From contig OZ024871.1 in assembly GCA_964017185.1 (NCBI GenBank), forward strand, positions 64,236,866 through 64,300,865: a DNA stretch of 64,000 nt. Direction: 5' to 3'. Shown one piece after another: positions 43,290-55,232 of the stretch (the stretch's first letter is position 1; each line of letters opens with the position of its first letter). Origin of the DNA: Rugalucina vietnamica (taxonomy: Eukaryota; Mollusca; Bivalvia; Lucinida; Lucinidae). Under the pieces are notes generated by a model. The model was given only the letters and a program-made list of their open reading frames with translations. It did no database searches and had not been told where the DNA came from. A program made the translations under genes and the position numbers.

Positions 43290-43480
43290 TCCTCTTAAAA
43301 TCCCAGCCTAAAGATAAGGTTAATCGAAGGAAATTTGATATCAAACATCAGTCCCACATCAGACTTTGTGTCATTAGGGGAGAATTATTTTGTCATTTTA
43401 CAGACAAAAACCTGATAAATGTTTTGTTAAACAAATGTGTAGGTTTCAAAATGATGTCTGGTTTGATGTAGTTATAATAT
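43290..43480 (+). repeat. Repeat R7, copy 1 (partner at 57950-58125)
   Basis: AAGATAAGGTTAATCGAAGG, AAATTTGATATCAAACATCA and GATAAATGTTTTGTTAAA recur in order at 57950-58125. The next 390 bp, to 43868, hold nothing that I recognise. Confidence 0.8.
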
Positions 43481-43868
43481 ATTGATTTGATATGGAATCT
43501 GTCCAGAAAAGGCATTTGTTGATTGCCATGAACTTTTGGTTTTTGAAGTGGGATTAAAGACCCTAGCTTGGCCATTTCCAGTGAACAGGAACTGTAAACA
43601 TTCAAAAAGATCTGTCAACCTCTTGAAAATTGTGCACAAAAAAAGAGAAGATTTTTTGACCAAATTAGCATGCAACTTCCATGCACACTTTAAGTTCTAT
43701 AACATTGCTTCAGGAGGGAGATTTTTCCTTTTCTTAAGGTTTTATTTTTTCAACCAAAGAAGCAAAATTTAGTAAACTTTATTTATTTAATAACATGCAT
43801 ATATTTACACTAAAATACCACTATAATTGCATGCACCACATTAAATAGCACTTTTTTCTCCATGACTT

Positions 43869-44615
43869 TTTATACCCCGCCACTTAAAAAAGTGCGGGGT
43901 ATTATGTTATACCCTCCAAAAAAATTTGCGTTCGAGTGTCCGTGCGTCCATCTGTCCGTCCGTCTGTCCGTCCATCAGCGTTTCGTTTCCGGGCTCTGTC
44001 TTGAGCATTTATTGATCCATTTTCTTCAAACTTTGTATAGGAGTTCATATCAGGAAGGAGTGGTTTGGGATTGAAGATGGGTAAATTTCGTCAAATAAGT
44101 ACAGAGTTATGGCCCTTGATTTAAGTTAAGATTTTGTTTCCGGGCTCTATCTTGAGCATTTATTGACTGATTTTCTTCAAACTTTGTATAGGAGTTCATA
44201 CCAAGAAGGAGTGGTCTGGGATTGAAGATGGTAAATTTCGTCAAATACGTACAGAGTTATTGCACTTGATTTACGTTAAAATTTTGTTTCCAGGCTTTAT
44301 CTTGAGCATTTATTGACCAATTTTCTTCAAACTTTGTATAGGAGTTCATCCCAAGAAGGAGTATTCTGGGATTGAAGATGGGTAAATTTCGTCAAATAAG
44401 TACAGAGTTATGGCCCTTGATTTAAGTTAAAATTTTGTTTCCGGGCTCTATCTTGAGCATTTATTGACCGATTTTCTTCAAACTTTGTATAGGAGTTCAT
44501 ACCAGGAAGGAGTGATTTGGGATTGAAGATGGGTAAATTTTGTCAAATAAGTACAGAGTTATTGCCCTTGATTTACATTAAAATTTTGTTTCCGGACTCT
44601 TATCTTGAGCATTTA
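43869..44615 (+). repeat. Tandem-repeat element R8, left part
   Basis: Opens with the hairpin ATACCCCGCCACTT / AAGTGCGGGGTAT, then a (GTCCGTCT)n-like run, then about five units of 150 bp (TTTCCGGGCTCT at 43987, 44138, 44288, 44438 and 44589; TTCTTCAAACTTTGTATAGG in each). A later transposon cuts it at 44615. The hairpin-plus-tandem layout is one I remember as common in bivalves. Confidence 0.85.
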
Positions 44616-46349
44616 CACAGTGTATATCCGAGCGTATGCAGAACAGACGGTTACGGAACGGACAGACGTTTACATGAGCACGCGCTTTTTCGCGCCAAAA
44701 ATGTTTTTCCGTTCTTTTAAAGTGACTAATGCAAATATTGAGACCAAACTAGAGCAGATGTGTTGCATACATACCCGTCTAGTTGTCTGTGCTCAAGAGC
44801 ACAATGATTTTTCAGGGGGTTCGCCATAACTGCCCAAGACGTGTGAAAAATGGCATATTTTGTATTGTTTTTGGCTGTATGTCGAGATTGCTTGCAAAAT
44901 AAGCCATTGTCAACCTTTTGGATTTAGTCCGTATGTAGTTAAATATGTCTTGAACCACCAGGCATTAAATATTTTATATGTTTTCCAGTAAAAATAGCCA
45001 AGATTTGATTTTTTCTGAAGCGTATGGTAATTTCATGGTTACGGGGCGGTACAGTCGTTTGTTACGGAGCGGAACAGACGAAATGACGCATTTCCATACG
45101 AAACGGAACAGACGTAGGCGAGCTTTAGAATAACAACATGGATTCATTCGATGCTTCATCATGTTCATATTCCGATGCTTCATCGTGTTAATATGCACAA
45201 GCATGGCTAAATAGTAATAAACTGCGAGTAAATCAAATAAGTAAGATGCATGACAGAATCATATATGCTTACAAATCACGCCAAATATTTTATCTCCCGC
45301 CGCAAGCTCCCTTTTGCGGCGTCTTGGCTGATTCTCACGCATCATTCATATATGGAAAGACTTTAGAATATATGACCGATGCTTTGGAGAGTACTCCCGC
45401 CGGTGTGTACGGAGGTGGGTGTTCGCTTGATGACTTTGCTTAAGGACTGAGTATGCAAACAGGGAACCTTTTCCTTTGACCGAAATTCTAGGGTCTCTAT
45501 ATTACTAACGTATTCAGCACGAATGCCAGCCTTCCATATAGACCTCCGGTTAAAACAGACATGAGTCTTATTATCGGACCTTTTCAGACTTTTTTCAGTC
45601 TTTTATTTTAGAATTTATTGTTAGATATGCACTATAAGTGATACTATATTCAAAGGAGAAGAAAAGCCGTGATTGCCTCGTGATGCTGAGCACCAAGGAA
45701 GCCATTGGTACCATTTTAACGCATTTGATATGGCGCGGCCTGGGCGAACCCACGACATCTCGCCCCCGAAGCGGGCGCTTTTACCACTGAGCTATCGGGA
45801 CCTCTCCCCCCCTCTCTGATCTGCTGTTTGCCACCAAACAACTTTTTGTTTTCACAACATAGTCGATGCTATTCTGATACATGTACGATGCTGATCCAGG
45901 TCACCAGGTGTATTCCATCTGGTCACGTTCGAGTGCTACAATACAGAAGGTTGCCGCAAAGTGTTATATTATTTGACATCACAGTGCTGTTCATGTAGTA
46001 TTCATGGCCGTCTGTGACCGCTCCGTATGCTGATTCGTCTGTTTTTTTCGTAGGCTACGTCTGTTCCGCCCCGTAACATAAACGAATCTGTAGACTGTTC
46101 CGCTCCGTAATGTTTTTGTTGCTAAGCAACAATAATTCTGCTTAAACTACAAGGCTTCCATGCCGGAAATTATGGTGTTTTGGAAGATAGTAGATGGACA
46201 TGCAAGGCCGATATAACAATACATTCGAAGCGTACAGTTTTGGATGAAAAACTGTACAAAACATTTTTGGCGCGAAAAAGCGCGTGCTCCTGTAAACGTC
46301 TGTCCGTTCCGTAACCGTCTGTTCTGCATACGCTCGGATATACACTGTG
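44616..46349. mobile_element. 1734-bp transposon with CACAGTG ends and 5-bp duplication
   Basis: The ends are 92-bp inverted repeats (44616-44707 and 46258-46349) that differ at one position that I can see. They begin CACAGTGTATATCCGAGC. ATTTA flanks both sides (44611-44615 and 46350-46354), and removing the element restores an intact R8 unit. CAC(A/T)GTG-type ends with 5-bp duplications are the hallmark of Transib transposons and of the RAG-like elements derived from them; CACAGTG is also the heptamer of vertebrate recombination signals. No clear AT-rich nonamer is seen 12 or 23 bp further in. Subterminal copies of GTTACGG(A/G)(A/G)CGGAACAGACG occur at 45037-45115 and 46005-46110 in opposite orientation, possible transposase sites. 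A 65-codon ORF (45246-45443) is unrecognised, so the element looks non-autonomous. A SINE-like insert lies at 45668-45808. Confidence 0.85.
45668..45808 (-). mobile_element. tRNA-headed SINE inside the CACAGTG element
   Basis: Read on the minus strand: GGTCCCGATAGCTCAGTGGT (tRNA start and A box), CGCCCGCTTCGGGGGCG (anticodon-like stem), then GTGGGTTCGCCC (B box). The T stem pairs poorly and no CCA-adjacent acceptor pairing is seen, so I call it a SINE head, not a tRNA gene. Confidence 0.65.
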
Positions 46350-46710
46350 ATTTATTGACTGATTTTCTTCAAACTTTGTCTAGGAGTTCATATCAAGGAG
46401 TGGTTTGGGATTGAAACTGAATAAATTTCGTTAAATAAGTACAGAGTTATGGCCCATGATTTACATTCAAATTTCATTTCCTGCCTCTGTTTTGTGCATT
46501 TATCAACCAATTTTCTTCAAACTTTGTATAAAAGTTCAAATCAGGAAGTAGTGGTTTGGGATTGAAGATGGGTAAATTTTATCAATGTATACACTCAGAG
46601 TCTTGGTCCTTCATTTATGACAAAATTTTGTTCTGCTCTTTATCTTGAGAATTTATTGACAAACTTTTTTGCTAAATTAAATTTGCGTGGCAGGGTATCA
46701 TGCATGCCTG
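46350..46710 (+). repeat. Tandem-repeat element R8, right part
   Basis: Continues the unit cut at 44615 (TTTATTGACTGATTTTCTTC), with about two worn units and an end GGCAGGGTATCATGC. Confidence 0.8.
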
Positions 46711-46954
46711 CAGCGCTTTTATTAACATTAATAATGCTGAGATTTTTTTTTCCAATATCATGTGCCTCTGAGGTTTTTTCGCAGAAAAAAGTCATGTTTT
46801 CACCACTTTTCAGGTTTCAAAAAACACTGTGTCGCAATTTCTAAAAAGCTAATTCATGCTTTGGGGGAGCGATTTAAGTCCTTTTATCTCTGCATTTTGT
46901 GTCCAACCCGTATGAAATTTTAGGGCGGATTCCGCCTGTAAACGAGGCAGAAAT

Positions 46955-47370
46955 TAGGCATGAAAAGGTACAAATAGGCAAAGATCAGGAAAAGGCGCAA
47001 TCAGAAGAAGATTCCCACTCCAAAAACCGAGGTGGGAAAAAAAGCAAACTAACAATCAGGTACTTATACCATAAAACATATCGTAAGCCGAATGAGCAGC
47101 TTATAATTTTCCCAATAGGTGGCCACTCAGTTACCTTAACTTAACCAAAAATATGAAAACACACATAAAAGGCGCCAACAGCACAAAAAGTTTTTTATAC
47201 ACCAAGACATAAAACAAAAAGAACCACCACAGAAGTATCGACTTGGAACGATCAGTAACACAAAGTTACTGGCGGGCTTAAACCGGTTTTACATGGCCAT
47301 AACCTCACCCTCAGCTTCTGCAGTGGTTCATAACATTTAGTTAGTTATTCGGTCCTCGTGGTGAAAGCTG
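46955..47370 (+). repeat. Dispersed repeat family R1, long copy
   Basis: Shares with 58350-58740 the order GGTACAAATAGGCAAAGATC, CCAATAGGTGGCCACTCAG, CACCACAGAAGTATCG, GGCTTAAACCGGTTTTACA and TTCGGTCCTCG. The ORF at 46899-47144 is not preserved in the partner copies. Confidence 0.85.
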
Positions 47371-47892
47371 TTTTCCGGACGAAAATGGGGCGGAAATAAT
47401 AATTCTGCCCAAGTTGTAAAGCAAGGATTTTTCTGGGCAAAATTTTCTTCATTCCACCTGTAAAAAAAAAAAGTTGTTAAATTTTCTGCCAGTAAATTAG
47501 TCAAAAAGCTGTCAAACCTTTTCTATAGGGTTTGGGCAGTAAAGTAGAGTTACACAGTCTAACAACATATGAAGTTTAAATGTGCTCCAATCAAAATATA
47601 TAAAAATATATATATTTCTATTCCCTGAAAAATACAGCTTTTATGCTGATTCCTTTGAAACTTTACAGATGTTATGGACATTGTCTTAAGATAAGCATGT
47701 GGTTTGTATGTACATTATTCTCAAATTATATTTGTGTAACTAAACAATCAAGGTTGGGGACATATTAAATTCTCTGAATTTGCTTGTTCATTTGTATGTT
47801 CTCTTTGGGTAAAGCTAATTACCCAAAGTTAATAAAAGTTCTAATTAGAACGAAATATCATAATAGAGAATATTTGAGGCAACTTTGAAAAA
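47371..47892. other. No gene seen
   Basis: AT-rich; no repeat or ORF recognised. Confidence 0.4.
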
Positions 47893-47896
47893 TTAA

Positions 47897-48348
47897 AGGA
47901 ATAGGCCCACAAACTATTGTGTGTGCATTTTATGAAAGCCGTCATGTTGCTGAACAGTTTGTAACAAATTGCATGAAAATCAACCAAGGTATAATAAAAT
48001 TATAGCGGTTTGAAAATTTTGATGGCCCAAATCCAGAACGAGGCTGTGAGGGTATGACATCACTCCCTCACAATCATGGAATTAGAAATATCTGCCCTTT
48101 CCATGCTTATTAAAGTATGAAAGTTGTTGAAATACTTTTCATTCACTTAATAGAATCATACTGAGCATTTTTCCTTTTTGGTCACTTTCTAGCTAAACAA
48201 AATGGTGGCCACCATAGGTGGCCATTGTTGAATCTTAAAACTTTCATATCTTCAGAACCACTTAACCAATTTTAATAAATGTGGTGTCAAAATGTTTCAC
48301 TGATCTCTTTCTTTTGAAATGAAGGATAATGTTTGTAAACCTATTCCT
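47897..48348. mobile_element. MITE with TTAA duplication (452 bp)
   Basis: AGGAATAGGCCCAC at the left, GTAAACCTATTCCT at the right, and TTAA at 47893-47896 and 48349-48352. Same target and similar first bases (AGG) as the MITE at 25976-26475, but otherwise a different sequence. Confidence 0.65.
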
Positions 48349-48843
48349 TTAAGCACACTGTCTGCTAAGAAGAACAAACACGGTATATTTTTGTCATGTT
48401 AGCTGAAATGGAAGCAGGAGGAGGTGAATATACTTACGTTACCTTGACCTTAAAATAGTTTGCTAAAGTACCATTGGGAAATCATTTTGTTGTACTGTGA
48501 TTTTTTATAGAATAATATCAGTTTAAAGCAAGATGATTATGCAGTCTAGATCTTTAAATCTACTTAATTCTTAATTTACTTAGATTGGAATTGGAACTAA
48601 ATTGGAATCATCTGAATGACTGCAGTTTAATGCAGGATAAAATTGATTATGCCTCCTAATTCTGCAACTTTCTATCAACACACTGATTATCCAGAGACAC
48701 CCAGTGTGACTGTGTTAGATATGAGTCTCATTGGCTGTCCCTGGATAACCGGTGTGATCAAAGCAATAATTTCAAATTGGAGAAATAAGTATGTATATAT
48801 TTAATTTGAAGAAACTTTGCTCTGGCCAAATACTTTGTCCCCT

Positions 48844-49160
48844 TTTAGCTCAGATGAGGCATCAGGCAATTTGTCTGTCTGTCCTTAATCATCAGTTCTA
48901 CAATTTCCACAATTCTCAAAAGATCGTTTCTGAAACAGCTTGACCAAGATGGCTGCCATGCCAAAATTGACAATAATTATTCAAAAATCTTTTTCTCTAC
49001 AACTGGCAGTCAGATTTCAACAAAATTTGGTAGAAATCAGGGACTCTGGCCCAATTTGTATAAATCATGACCTTGATATGACCTTGACCTATTTTATTCT
49101 AAGGTCAAATTTGATCGTTATGGTTTTGTCTTTTGGTTGTTTTTTTAGAACGTGGTCTTG
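48844..49160 (+). repeat. R3 fragment, worn
   Basis: TTTAGCTCAGATGAGGCATC, then TTGACCAAGATGGCTGCCAT, then TGACCTTGACCTATTTTATT. The sequence 49161-50149 after it holds no gene or repeat that I recognise; 48353-48843 likewise. Confidence 0.7.
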
Positions 49161-50149
49161 TCTTTTGTCCATTTAGCCAAGAACCTTTATGTTCCATTGA
49201 TTATGAGGCTGTCCTGATTCCGAAGTACTTTTAGCTAGTAAGCTAATTGCTACATTCTTAGTTGGACTATAAATCAAGTATTTTTACTTTGTAATTACAG
49301 AAAAGGAAGTACAAGGCTTGTTGTTTTTTGTTTGTTTTTTCATTGTCTTAGAGTATGTGTCCCATAAATATCACGTCTTGGAATTGAATACCGTATTGAT
49401 TCTAATTATTGCAGTGCTTTAACTTTTTCAAGAAAAGCTTTAATTGTACAAAAAAAAAAAAGCTTTAACATTTTCAAGAAATATTAAGGCAACAAATTAT
49501 CATTCTAATACCGGCACACAACCCATTCTCAAATGATGCAAGATACCTCTTAAAAGTTTTAGAATGTTCATGGCAACATTTAATCAAATGTAATTAATGA
49601 ACAACATTGGCATCCTGTTGATACTGAAATTATAATGATTACGACATTGTCTAGGGGTAAACATTTTTGTTGCAATGTTTGTTTGTTTTTTTTTTTGCAA
49701 AATTTAATGTAAATATGCTTATTATTATTTTTAACTTCAAAAAAGAACTGACTAATAAAATTGCGCTTATAATTATGAGCATATACACTAATAAGAACAA
49801 ATACTGTATTTGGTTTAGTTTATCTATGTGCGTTCTTGGTACATGAAAGGCTGTACGAACATGATGCTTTGATGTTGCAAGCAAAATGCTCTTGCATAGG
49901 ACAATTTCTTGCTTTTTACTTGAAAGTTGCATGACTGCAGACATGAATAGTGTCAGTTTGTGATAGGAAGGGCTAAAAGCCATTACAGAAAGCTATCAAA
50001 ATGAAATTGGCCTTTGTTCTTGATGTCAAACAGTAATGCATTTGATGATTCCTTTTGAGGAAAAAAATAAAGAGATTTTTGTATTTAAACATGACATCCT
50101 TACTAATTTTTAGATAGATTGTAATTGCAGAGAGTTAAAGCCAGTTTAC

Positions 50150-51373
50150 TAGCTCACCTGAGCTGAAGGCTTACAGGCGAGCTTATAGTAAACCCATGTT
50201 CTGGCGTCTTCTTGTCTGAAACAATTTGGCCAATCAAAGCCAAACTTCATGTGGAGCATCCTTAGGAAGGGGGAACGAAAGCTTCTATAAGTGGCCCAGG
50301 TCACATGACCAAGATGGCTGCCATGGCTATAAATAGCAAAAAAATCTTTTTTCTCCAGAAGGCCTGTGATTTTGAAATTCGGCATGAAGCATCAGGATGA
50401 GGAGCTCTACAAAGTTTGTATAAATCATGACCTTGGGATGACCTTGACCAGTCAAAGCCAAACTTTATGTGGAGCATCGTTAGGAATGAAAATTTATATA
50501 AATGGTCAAGGTCACATGACCAAGGTGGCCACCATGGCTATAAATAGCAAAAACCCTTTTAAAAATTCTTCATCTTCAGGTCCAAAAGGCCTATGATTTT
50601 GTAGCTTTGCATTAAGCATCAGGGCATGGAGCTCTAAACAAAGTTTTTATAAATCAGGACCCTGTGATGTTCTTGACCTATTTACAGCAAGGTCAACATA
50701 GGTTGTCCTTGTATTTGAATGGGGACAATTGTTAAAATATCATTTGAAGGGAAAAACTTGAAGGAAATGGGCAAATGGACTGAAGATTTATGATTTTTAA
50801 AATGTTTGATCCCCAGGTATTGGTCTGTACCCATCCCAGGGCAATCTACATGTATATTACTATAATATGCAAACATCCTCTTCTCTGAAACTGCTTTCCC
50901 AATAAAAGCCAAATTTATATGAAGCATCTATGGGAAGGGTGAACGAGTGTGTACTTAAATAATCCAGGTCACATGACCAAGATGGCCACCATGCTCATAT
51001 ATGGTAAAAAAGTTTAAAAATCTTTTCTATGGATAACCTGTGGACTGATTTCAACAAACCTTGGCATGTAGCATTGGGTACAAGAGTACTACAAAGTATA
51101 CATACATTATTACCTGGTGATGACCTTGACCTATTTTACGACAAGGTCAGCTTATGTTGCATATACAGTAAAGTGTTAAAATGTCATTGAAGGAGAAAAA
51201 TTCCAGGAAATGGGCAAATAGACAGAATACTTATGATTCTGAAAATAAAATTGACCCAGTGGTTCATCTGCCCCAGGGCTATATAAATGTATATGACCAT
51301 AATAGTCATACAAGTTTATTTGTATATATCCCAGATCTCAGGTGAGTGTTTAGAGGACCATTGGTCCTCTGGT
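50150..51373 (+). mobile_element. Tandem-repeat element R3, nearly complete
   Basis: Opens CTAGCTCACCTGAGCTGAAG and closes CAGGTGAGTGTTTAGAGGAC..TTGGTCCTCTGG. Between these lie about three degenerate units with GTCACATGACCAAGATGG. ORFs on both strands are artefacts. Confidence 0.85.
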
Positions 51374-51639
51374 AATTTCAGTCACAGAGAATGTGTACTT
51401 AACAAAGTTGTCAGGTGTGAAATATTGCATGGATGCCTTTTTCTCTTCTCTAAAAGACACTACCCACAGTGTTTTTAGTGTCAACTTTCTCATTAGCTGT
51501 AGCCTTGCCAAATGATTGCCTACTAAATTTCCCAAGTGTGCTGTTGAGACATGGACAGGAAATTTGTTTCTTGTTGGGATTCTAAACAATAAAGACACAG
51601 CTGATTATTTCTTTGGAAGAAATAAGATTCTTAAATTGT

Positions 51640-51935
51640 TTTTGCTTCAGCAATGTCATTTTTAGCTCACCTTTGCTTCAGCAATGTCATTTTTAGCTCA
51701 CCTGAGACCTAGGCTCACCAGGTGAGCTAATGGTATACCCAAGATCTTGTATCACATTTTCAACAATTATTTTCCTCTTAAACAGCTTGGCCAATGAATG
51801 CCAAATTTTATGTGGAGCCTCAAACTGTAGATTGTATAAATGATCCAGGTCACATGACCAAGATGGCCGCCATGCCCATATGTTGTGAAATCCTTCAAAA
51901 ATCTGTAACTTTTTTTTCAAGCCTTTCCCCTATAG
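51640..51935 (+). repeat. R3 fragment with a doubled start
   Basis: A 31-bp segment TTTGCTTCAGCAATG..TTTAGCTCACC occurs twice in a row at 51641-51702, so the beginning of R3 together with its flank is duplicated. One unit with GTCACATGACCAAGATGGCC follows, and the copy then fades out. Confidence 0.75.
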
Positions 51936-52354
51936 AAGAAGCAGGCATATGACAAAATCTAGTTTATTTTAGATGTAAACTGTCAGTGAAATTATATCAA
52001 CTTGCTAGAGATCTCTGCTTTGAAAAGCGTTTGACCTGCTGTGTTCAAAGTAGTACCGTGTATGAAATGTCCTTGGATTTAGGTTTAAATCATCTGTCTT
52101 CTTTAAATATTAATACTGGATGGCTTTTCAGGTTGTCAGTATTCAGAATGTCAATCAATACATGGTGTATGTATCTATTTTCTGGCTTGGTTTAACCTGT
52201 AAATGGAAGCAACAAAGGCCTAGGGTAAAAGTGTGTTTTTTTTGTTGTTTTTTTTTGTTGTTTTTTTTTTTTCAGTTTATAAACAGGGCATCCTTATTAT
52301 ATTGCTATCTTTTGAGCAAAAGTAAAATTAATGTATCATTTTGGAAGCCATGAT
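51936..52354. other. No gene seen
   Basis: T-rich runs at 52234-52274; nothing else. Confidence 0.4.
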
Positions 52355-52966
52355 CAGTAAGGCACAACCGTTAAATCGATATATTATATCTAGAAGGAGA
52401 TATGCCTAATTACCATATATTTCGAACGAAATATACCCTATTATAATATATCTAAATTGACATATAATATGTCAATCTAAATATCATTATATATTTCGAT
52501 CGAGATATATTTTTTCCTTCATCTGAACACGTGATCATTTTGCGTAATGCGCAGTCTCACATCGAGTTTCGCATAGCGCGAAGGTTTGAATTTTGTGCAG
52601 AAACAAATTTCCAACAAAAAATCCAGCGTCATCGAAAAGTTCACCAGGGAAGTTATGTACAGTTTGGATTTGAATATACTCGTCGTCCGATTTACATGAG
52701 TCAACACTATTTTACTTGCTCAACATAACGACATAAAGCACTAGGGAAGCTCCAAGAAGTCTTAATTATATCTAAAATGTTTGGACTGGTTAGATTATAT
52801 GACTTAACGTCCATATCAGCAATTTTTCAGTCATATTGGGAAGGAGCCAACGCTTTCTGTATGTAAACCAGATGTCAAGGGAGCTTAAAATTTTGCCCAA
52901 TGGCTCTTCACGACAAGATAACGTACGATCTCGCCGGGGACCTCTCTGTACGTAAATAAATCATTC

Positions 52967-53042
52967 TTCTATTTCTTCTTCTTTTTCTTCTTCTTCTTCT
53001 TCTTCTTCTACTTCTACTTCTTCTTCTTTTTCTTCTTCTTTC
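52967..53042. repeat. Microsatellite (TTC)n
   Basis: Imperfect CTT/TTC triplets with a few changes. Confidence 0.95.
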
Positions 53043-53162
53043 AAAGAGTGACTCTACCACAATGCCAGGCAACAAGCATTTATCTCGATGAACAGACTGT
53101 TCAATGAGAGCGTGATTGCAAATGAAACCAGCGATCTCTCAATGTTAACTAAACTAAACGGA

Positions 53163-53300
53163 TAAGGGAGGCAAACCGATGCGACTTTGCCCATCCCCGC
53201 CCGTTGGGGCCGTGAGAAATAGATGGGCTGCCAGACAGAGCTTATAACTGAGTGATCGACCACACGATAACTGGTTAACCACTTAGGTCTGAAACTGCCT
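53163..53300 (-). repeat. Repeat R5, copy 1
   Basis: The complement contains CCCATCTATTTCTCACGG, GGTTAACCAGTTATC and CAGACCTAAG, matching the right half of the copies at 53813 and 54838. Confidence 0.7.
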
Positions 53301-53679
53301 AGGAAAAGTTATAAGCTTTAGTTGTTGTGTGGTTATATGTCTTCAGCACGTATTTTTAAGCATATCACGACATCACAATGTTGGGTAGAAGTCCCATTGA
53401 AAGGCAGCAACATCACAATAAGACCATAGATGTTGACTCGAACGTAAAGCAACACATTCAAACAATAAACCTATATGATCGAATCCCGGGATCAAACAAC
53501 ATATTCACACTCGTCTCACAAATGCTCGGCGCGGGGCTCGAATCAACACTGGCCAGAGCTGTACCATGATGCAACTCGGCAAGGGACAGTCAAACTCGGT
53601 TGCAGTTACGCTAAATGACGATGGGTACATTATTTGCATGGCTCCTCGTCCTCCAGGGAGTTAATATGCCTTGCTCAAG

Positions 53680-53775
53680 GACAACACGGTGCTGCCAGTG
53701 CCACGGTGATCGATCCCATGACCTCTCGATTCGGATTCCCATGCTTTACCACTACGTCACCACGCTCCCTATTTG
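53680..53775 (-). mobile_element. tRNA-headed SINE fragment
   Basis: On the minus strand: GGGAGCGTGGTGACGTAGTG and GGTAAAGC (A box), then CATGGGATCGATCACC (B box). A second patch at 53528-53560 (GGGGCTCGAATCAACACTGG) looks like another B box on the same strand. Confidence 0.5.
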
Positions 53776-53782
53776 TTTTATG

Positions 53783-54075
53783 TTTGTTTGTTTGTTTGTT
53801 TGTTTGTTTGGTTGTTTGAATTGGTGTTTAACGTCCCAGTCAAAAGCTAATGGTCATGTTGGGACGCTGCCTCGAGTTGTGTGGGACTTTTACCAAAAAT
53901 TAGGACGTCATGACATCCAATAAGGGCTTCGAATATAACCACCAAACGAACCACTTTTCTGGGCAGGCTCAGACCTGCGCGGTTAACCAGTAATCAGATG
54001 GTCAGTCAGTAGCGAAGAAGCTTTGCTTGGAGGCACAGGCAGCCCATCTATTTCTTTTAGGTCCCAATGGAAGGA
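53783..54075 (+). repeat. (TTTG)n and repeat R5, copy 2
   Basis: About seven TTTG units run into TTGAATTGGTGTTTAACGTC, then GGGACTTTTACCAAAA, GCGGTTAACCAGTAATCAG and GCCCATCTATTTCTTTTAGG. Confidence 0.8.
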
Positions 54076-54329
54076 CAGTAAACGAGGTCTTAACACACAG
54101 GAAACGAGGAAAATAGCTGACACACATTAGCATATAAGCCAAACGCGCGCCGGTTGTGTTGACAATAATGTAAAATTCAACATACGTCAGGAGCACATCG
54201 GAGGCACGTTAGAAACGCGTTACATGCGCGCTTTGTACGCTTGGTGTACGCCTCGGTGTACGTTGATATAGTATATGCATTTCACACGCCAGGTGATTGC
54301 TCATGACATAAATGCAACCATGAAAATAC

Positions 54330-54545
54330 GTTACATATAGGGTATAATTATGACATCACATTAGGTCATTATATTTTTGTCATATTGACGTTGCATGAAG
54401 GTTATACGCCTGACGTCACTTTAGGTCATCATATTTTCGTCACACTGACGTAGTTATAACGACGTACGACGTGACCACCATAATGTAACCCTAATGTGAC
54501 GTCAACTTGACGTCATGTGCCTGCTGGGACGTCGCTGTAGGTCGG
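54330..54545. repeat. TGACGT-rich repeat patch
   Basis: A unit of about 75 bp (TTAGGTCAT(T/C)ATATTTT(T/C)GTCA then TGACGT) is present twice. It is followed by TGACGTCAACTTGACGTCA at 54499-54517, a palindrome of two full CREs. At least six TGACGT half sites occur in 200 bp. The surroundings (54190-54260 and 54690-54830) are rich in ACGCG words. Confidence 0.65.
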
Positions 54546-54837
54546 TGCGCACTCCACGCGGGAAGGGCTCAATAGGCTTTTTAAAAATTTTCTCGAATTT
54601 CGGCGTGAATCGGTCGTGTGTCTAAGCTGGAAATCACCGTCACTGGGTTAGTACCATCTACAACAGATTAGCCAGTTAAATACGTTTCGAATAGGTTCCA
54701 CGCGCGTTACAGGCGCGTTGAATACGCTTTGAACGCGTTTGGCGCATATTTTTAACAAATATTTGTTCAGTAACGTGCCCCAAGCGTGTATGAGACGCGC
54801 GTTTAACGTTTGCTGCGCGCCTATAGCACCTGCTTAG

Positions 54838-55140
54838 TGTTTGTTTGTTTGTTTGAATTGATGCTTTACGTCCCAGTCAAGAGCTAAGGTCATGTCGGGA
54901 CGTTGCCTCCACTTTATGGGACTTTTAACCAAAATGAGGATGTCAAGACATTCAACAAGTGCTTAAAATATAACCATCCAACAAAGCCACACATGCTTAT
55001 ATGTGTGGACGGTTTGACTTGTAACCACTTTTCCTGGGAAAGCTAAGACCTGAGCGGTTAACCAGTAATCAGGTGGAACAAGCTTTGCCTGGAGGCCAAG
55101 CAGCCCATCTATTTCTTTAAGTCCCAATGGGCGGGGTCTT
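54838..55140 (+). repeat. Repeat R5, copy 3
   Basis: As copy 2, again preceded by GTTTGTTTGTTTG, with a 60-bp insertion (ACATGCTTATATGTGTGG region) in the middle. Confidence 0.8.
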
Positions 55141-55159
55141 CCTGCTTAGTGTGTCTGCG

Positions 55160-55232
55160 ACGTAACAGAAAACGTATTTTATTTTATTTTATTTTATTTA
55201 TTTATTTATTTATTTATTTTTTTTTTTTTTTT
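55160..55232. repeat. Microsatellite (TTTTA)n/(TTTA)n and poly-T
   Basis: TTTTA units, then TTTA units, then a T run. Confidence 0.95.

Noticed and set aside
45246-45443. 65-codon ORF as a possible transposase of the CACAGTG element
   Set aside because: Far too short for RAG1/Transib and without recognisable catalytic motifs; kept only as part of the element description.
45668-45808. tRNA gene on the minus strand
   Set aside because: A and B boxes are present, but the T stem and acceptor do not pair; the sequence continues as a SINE body.
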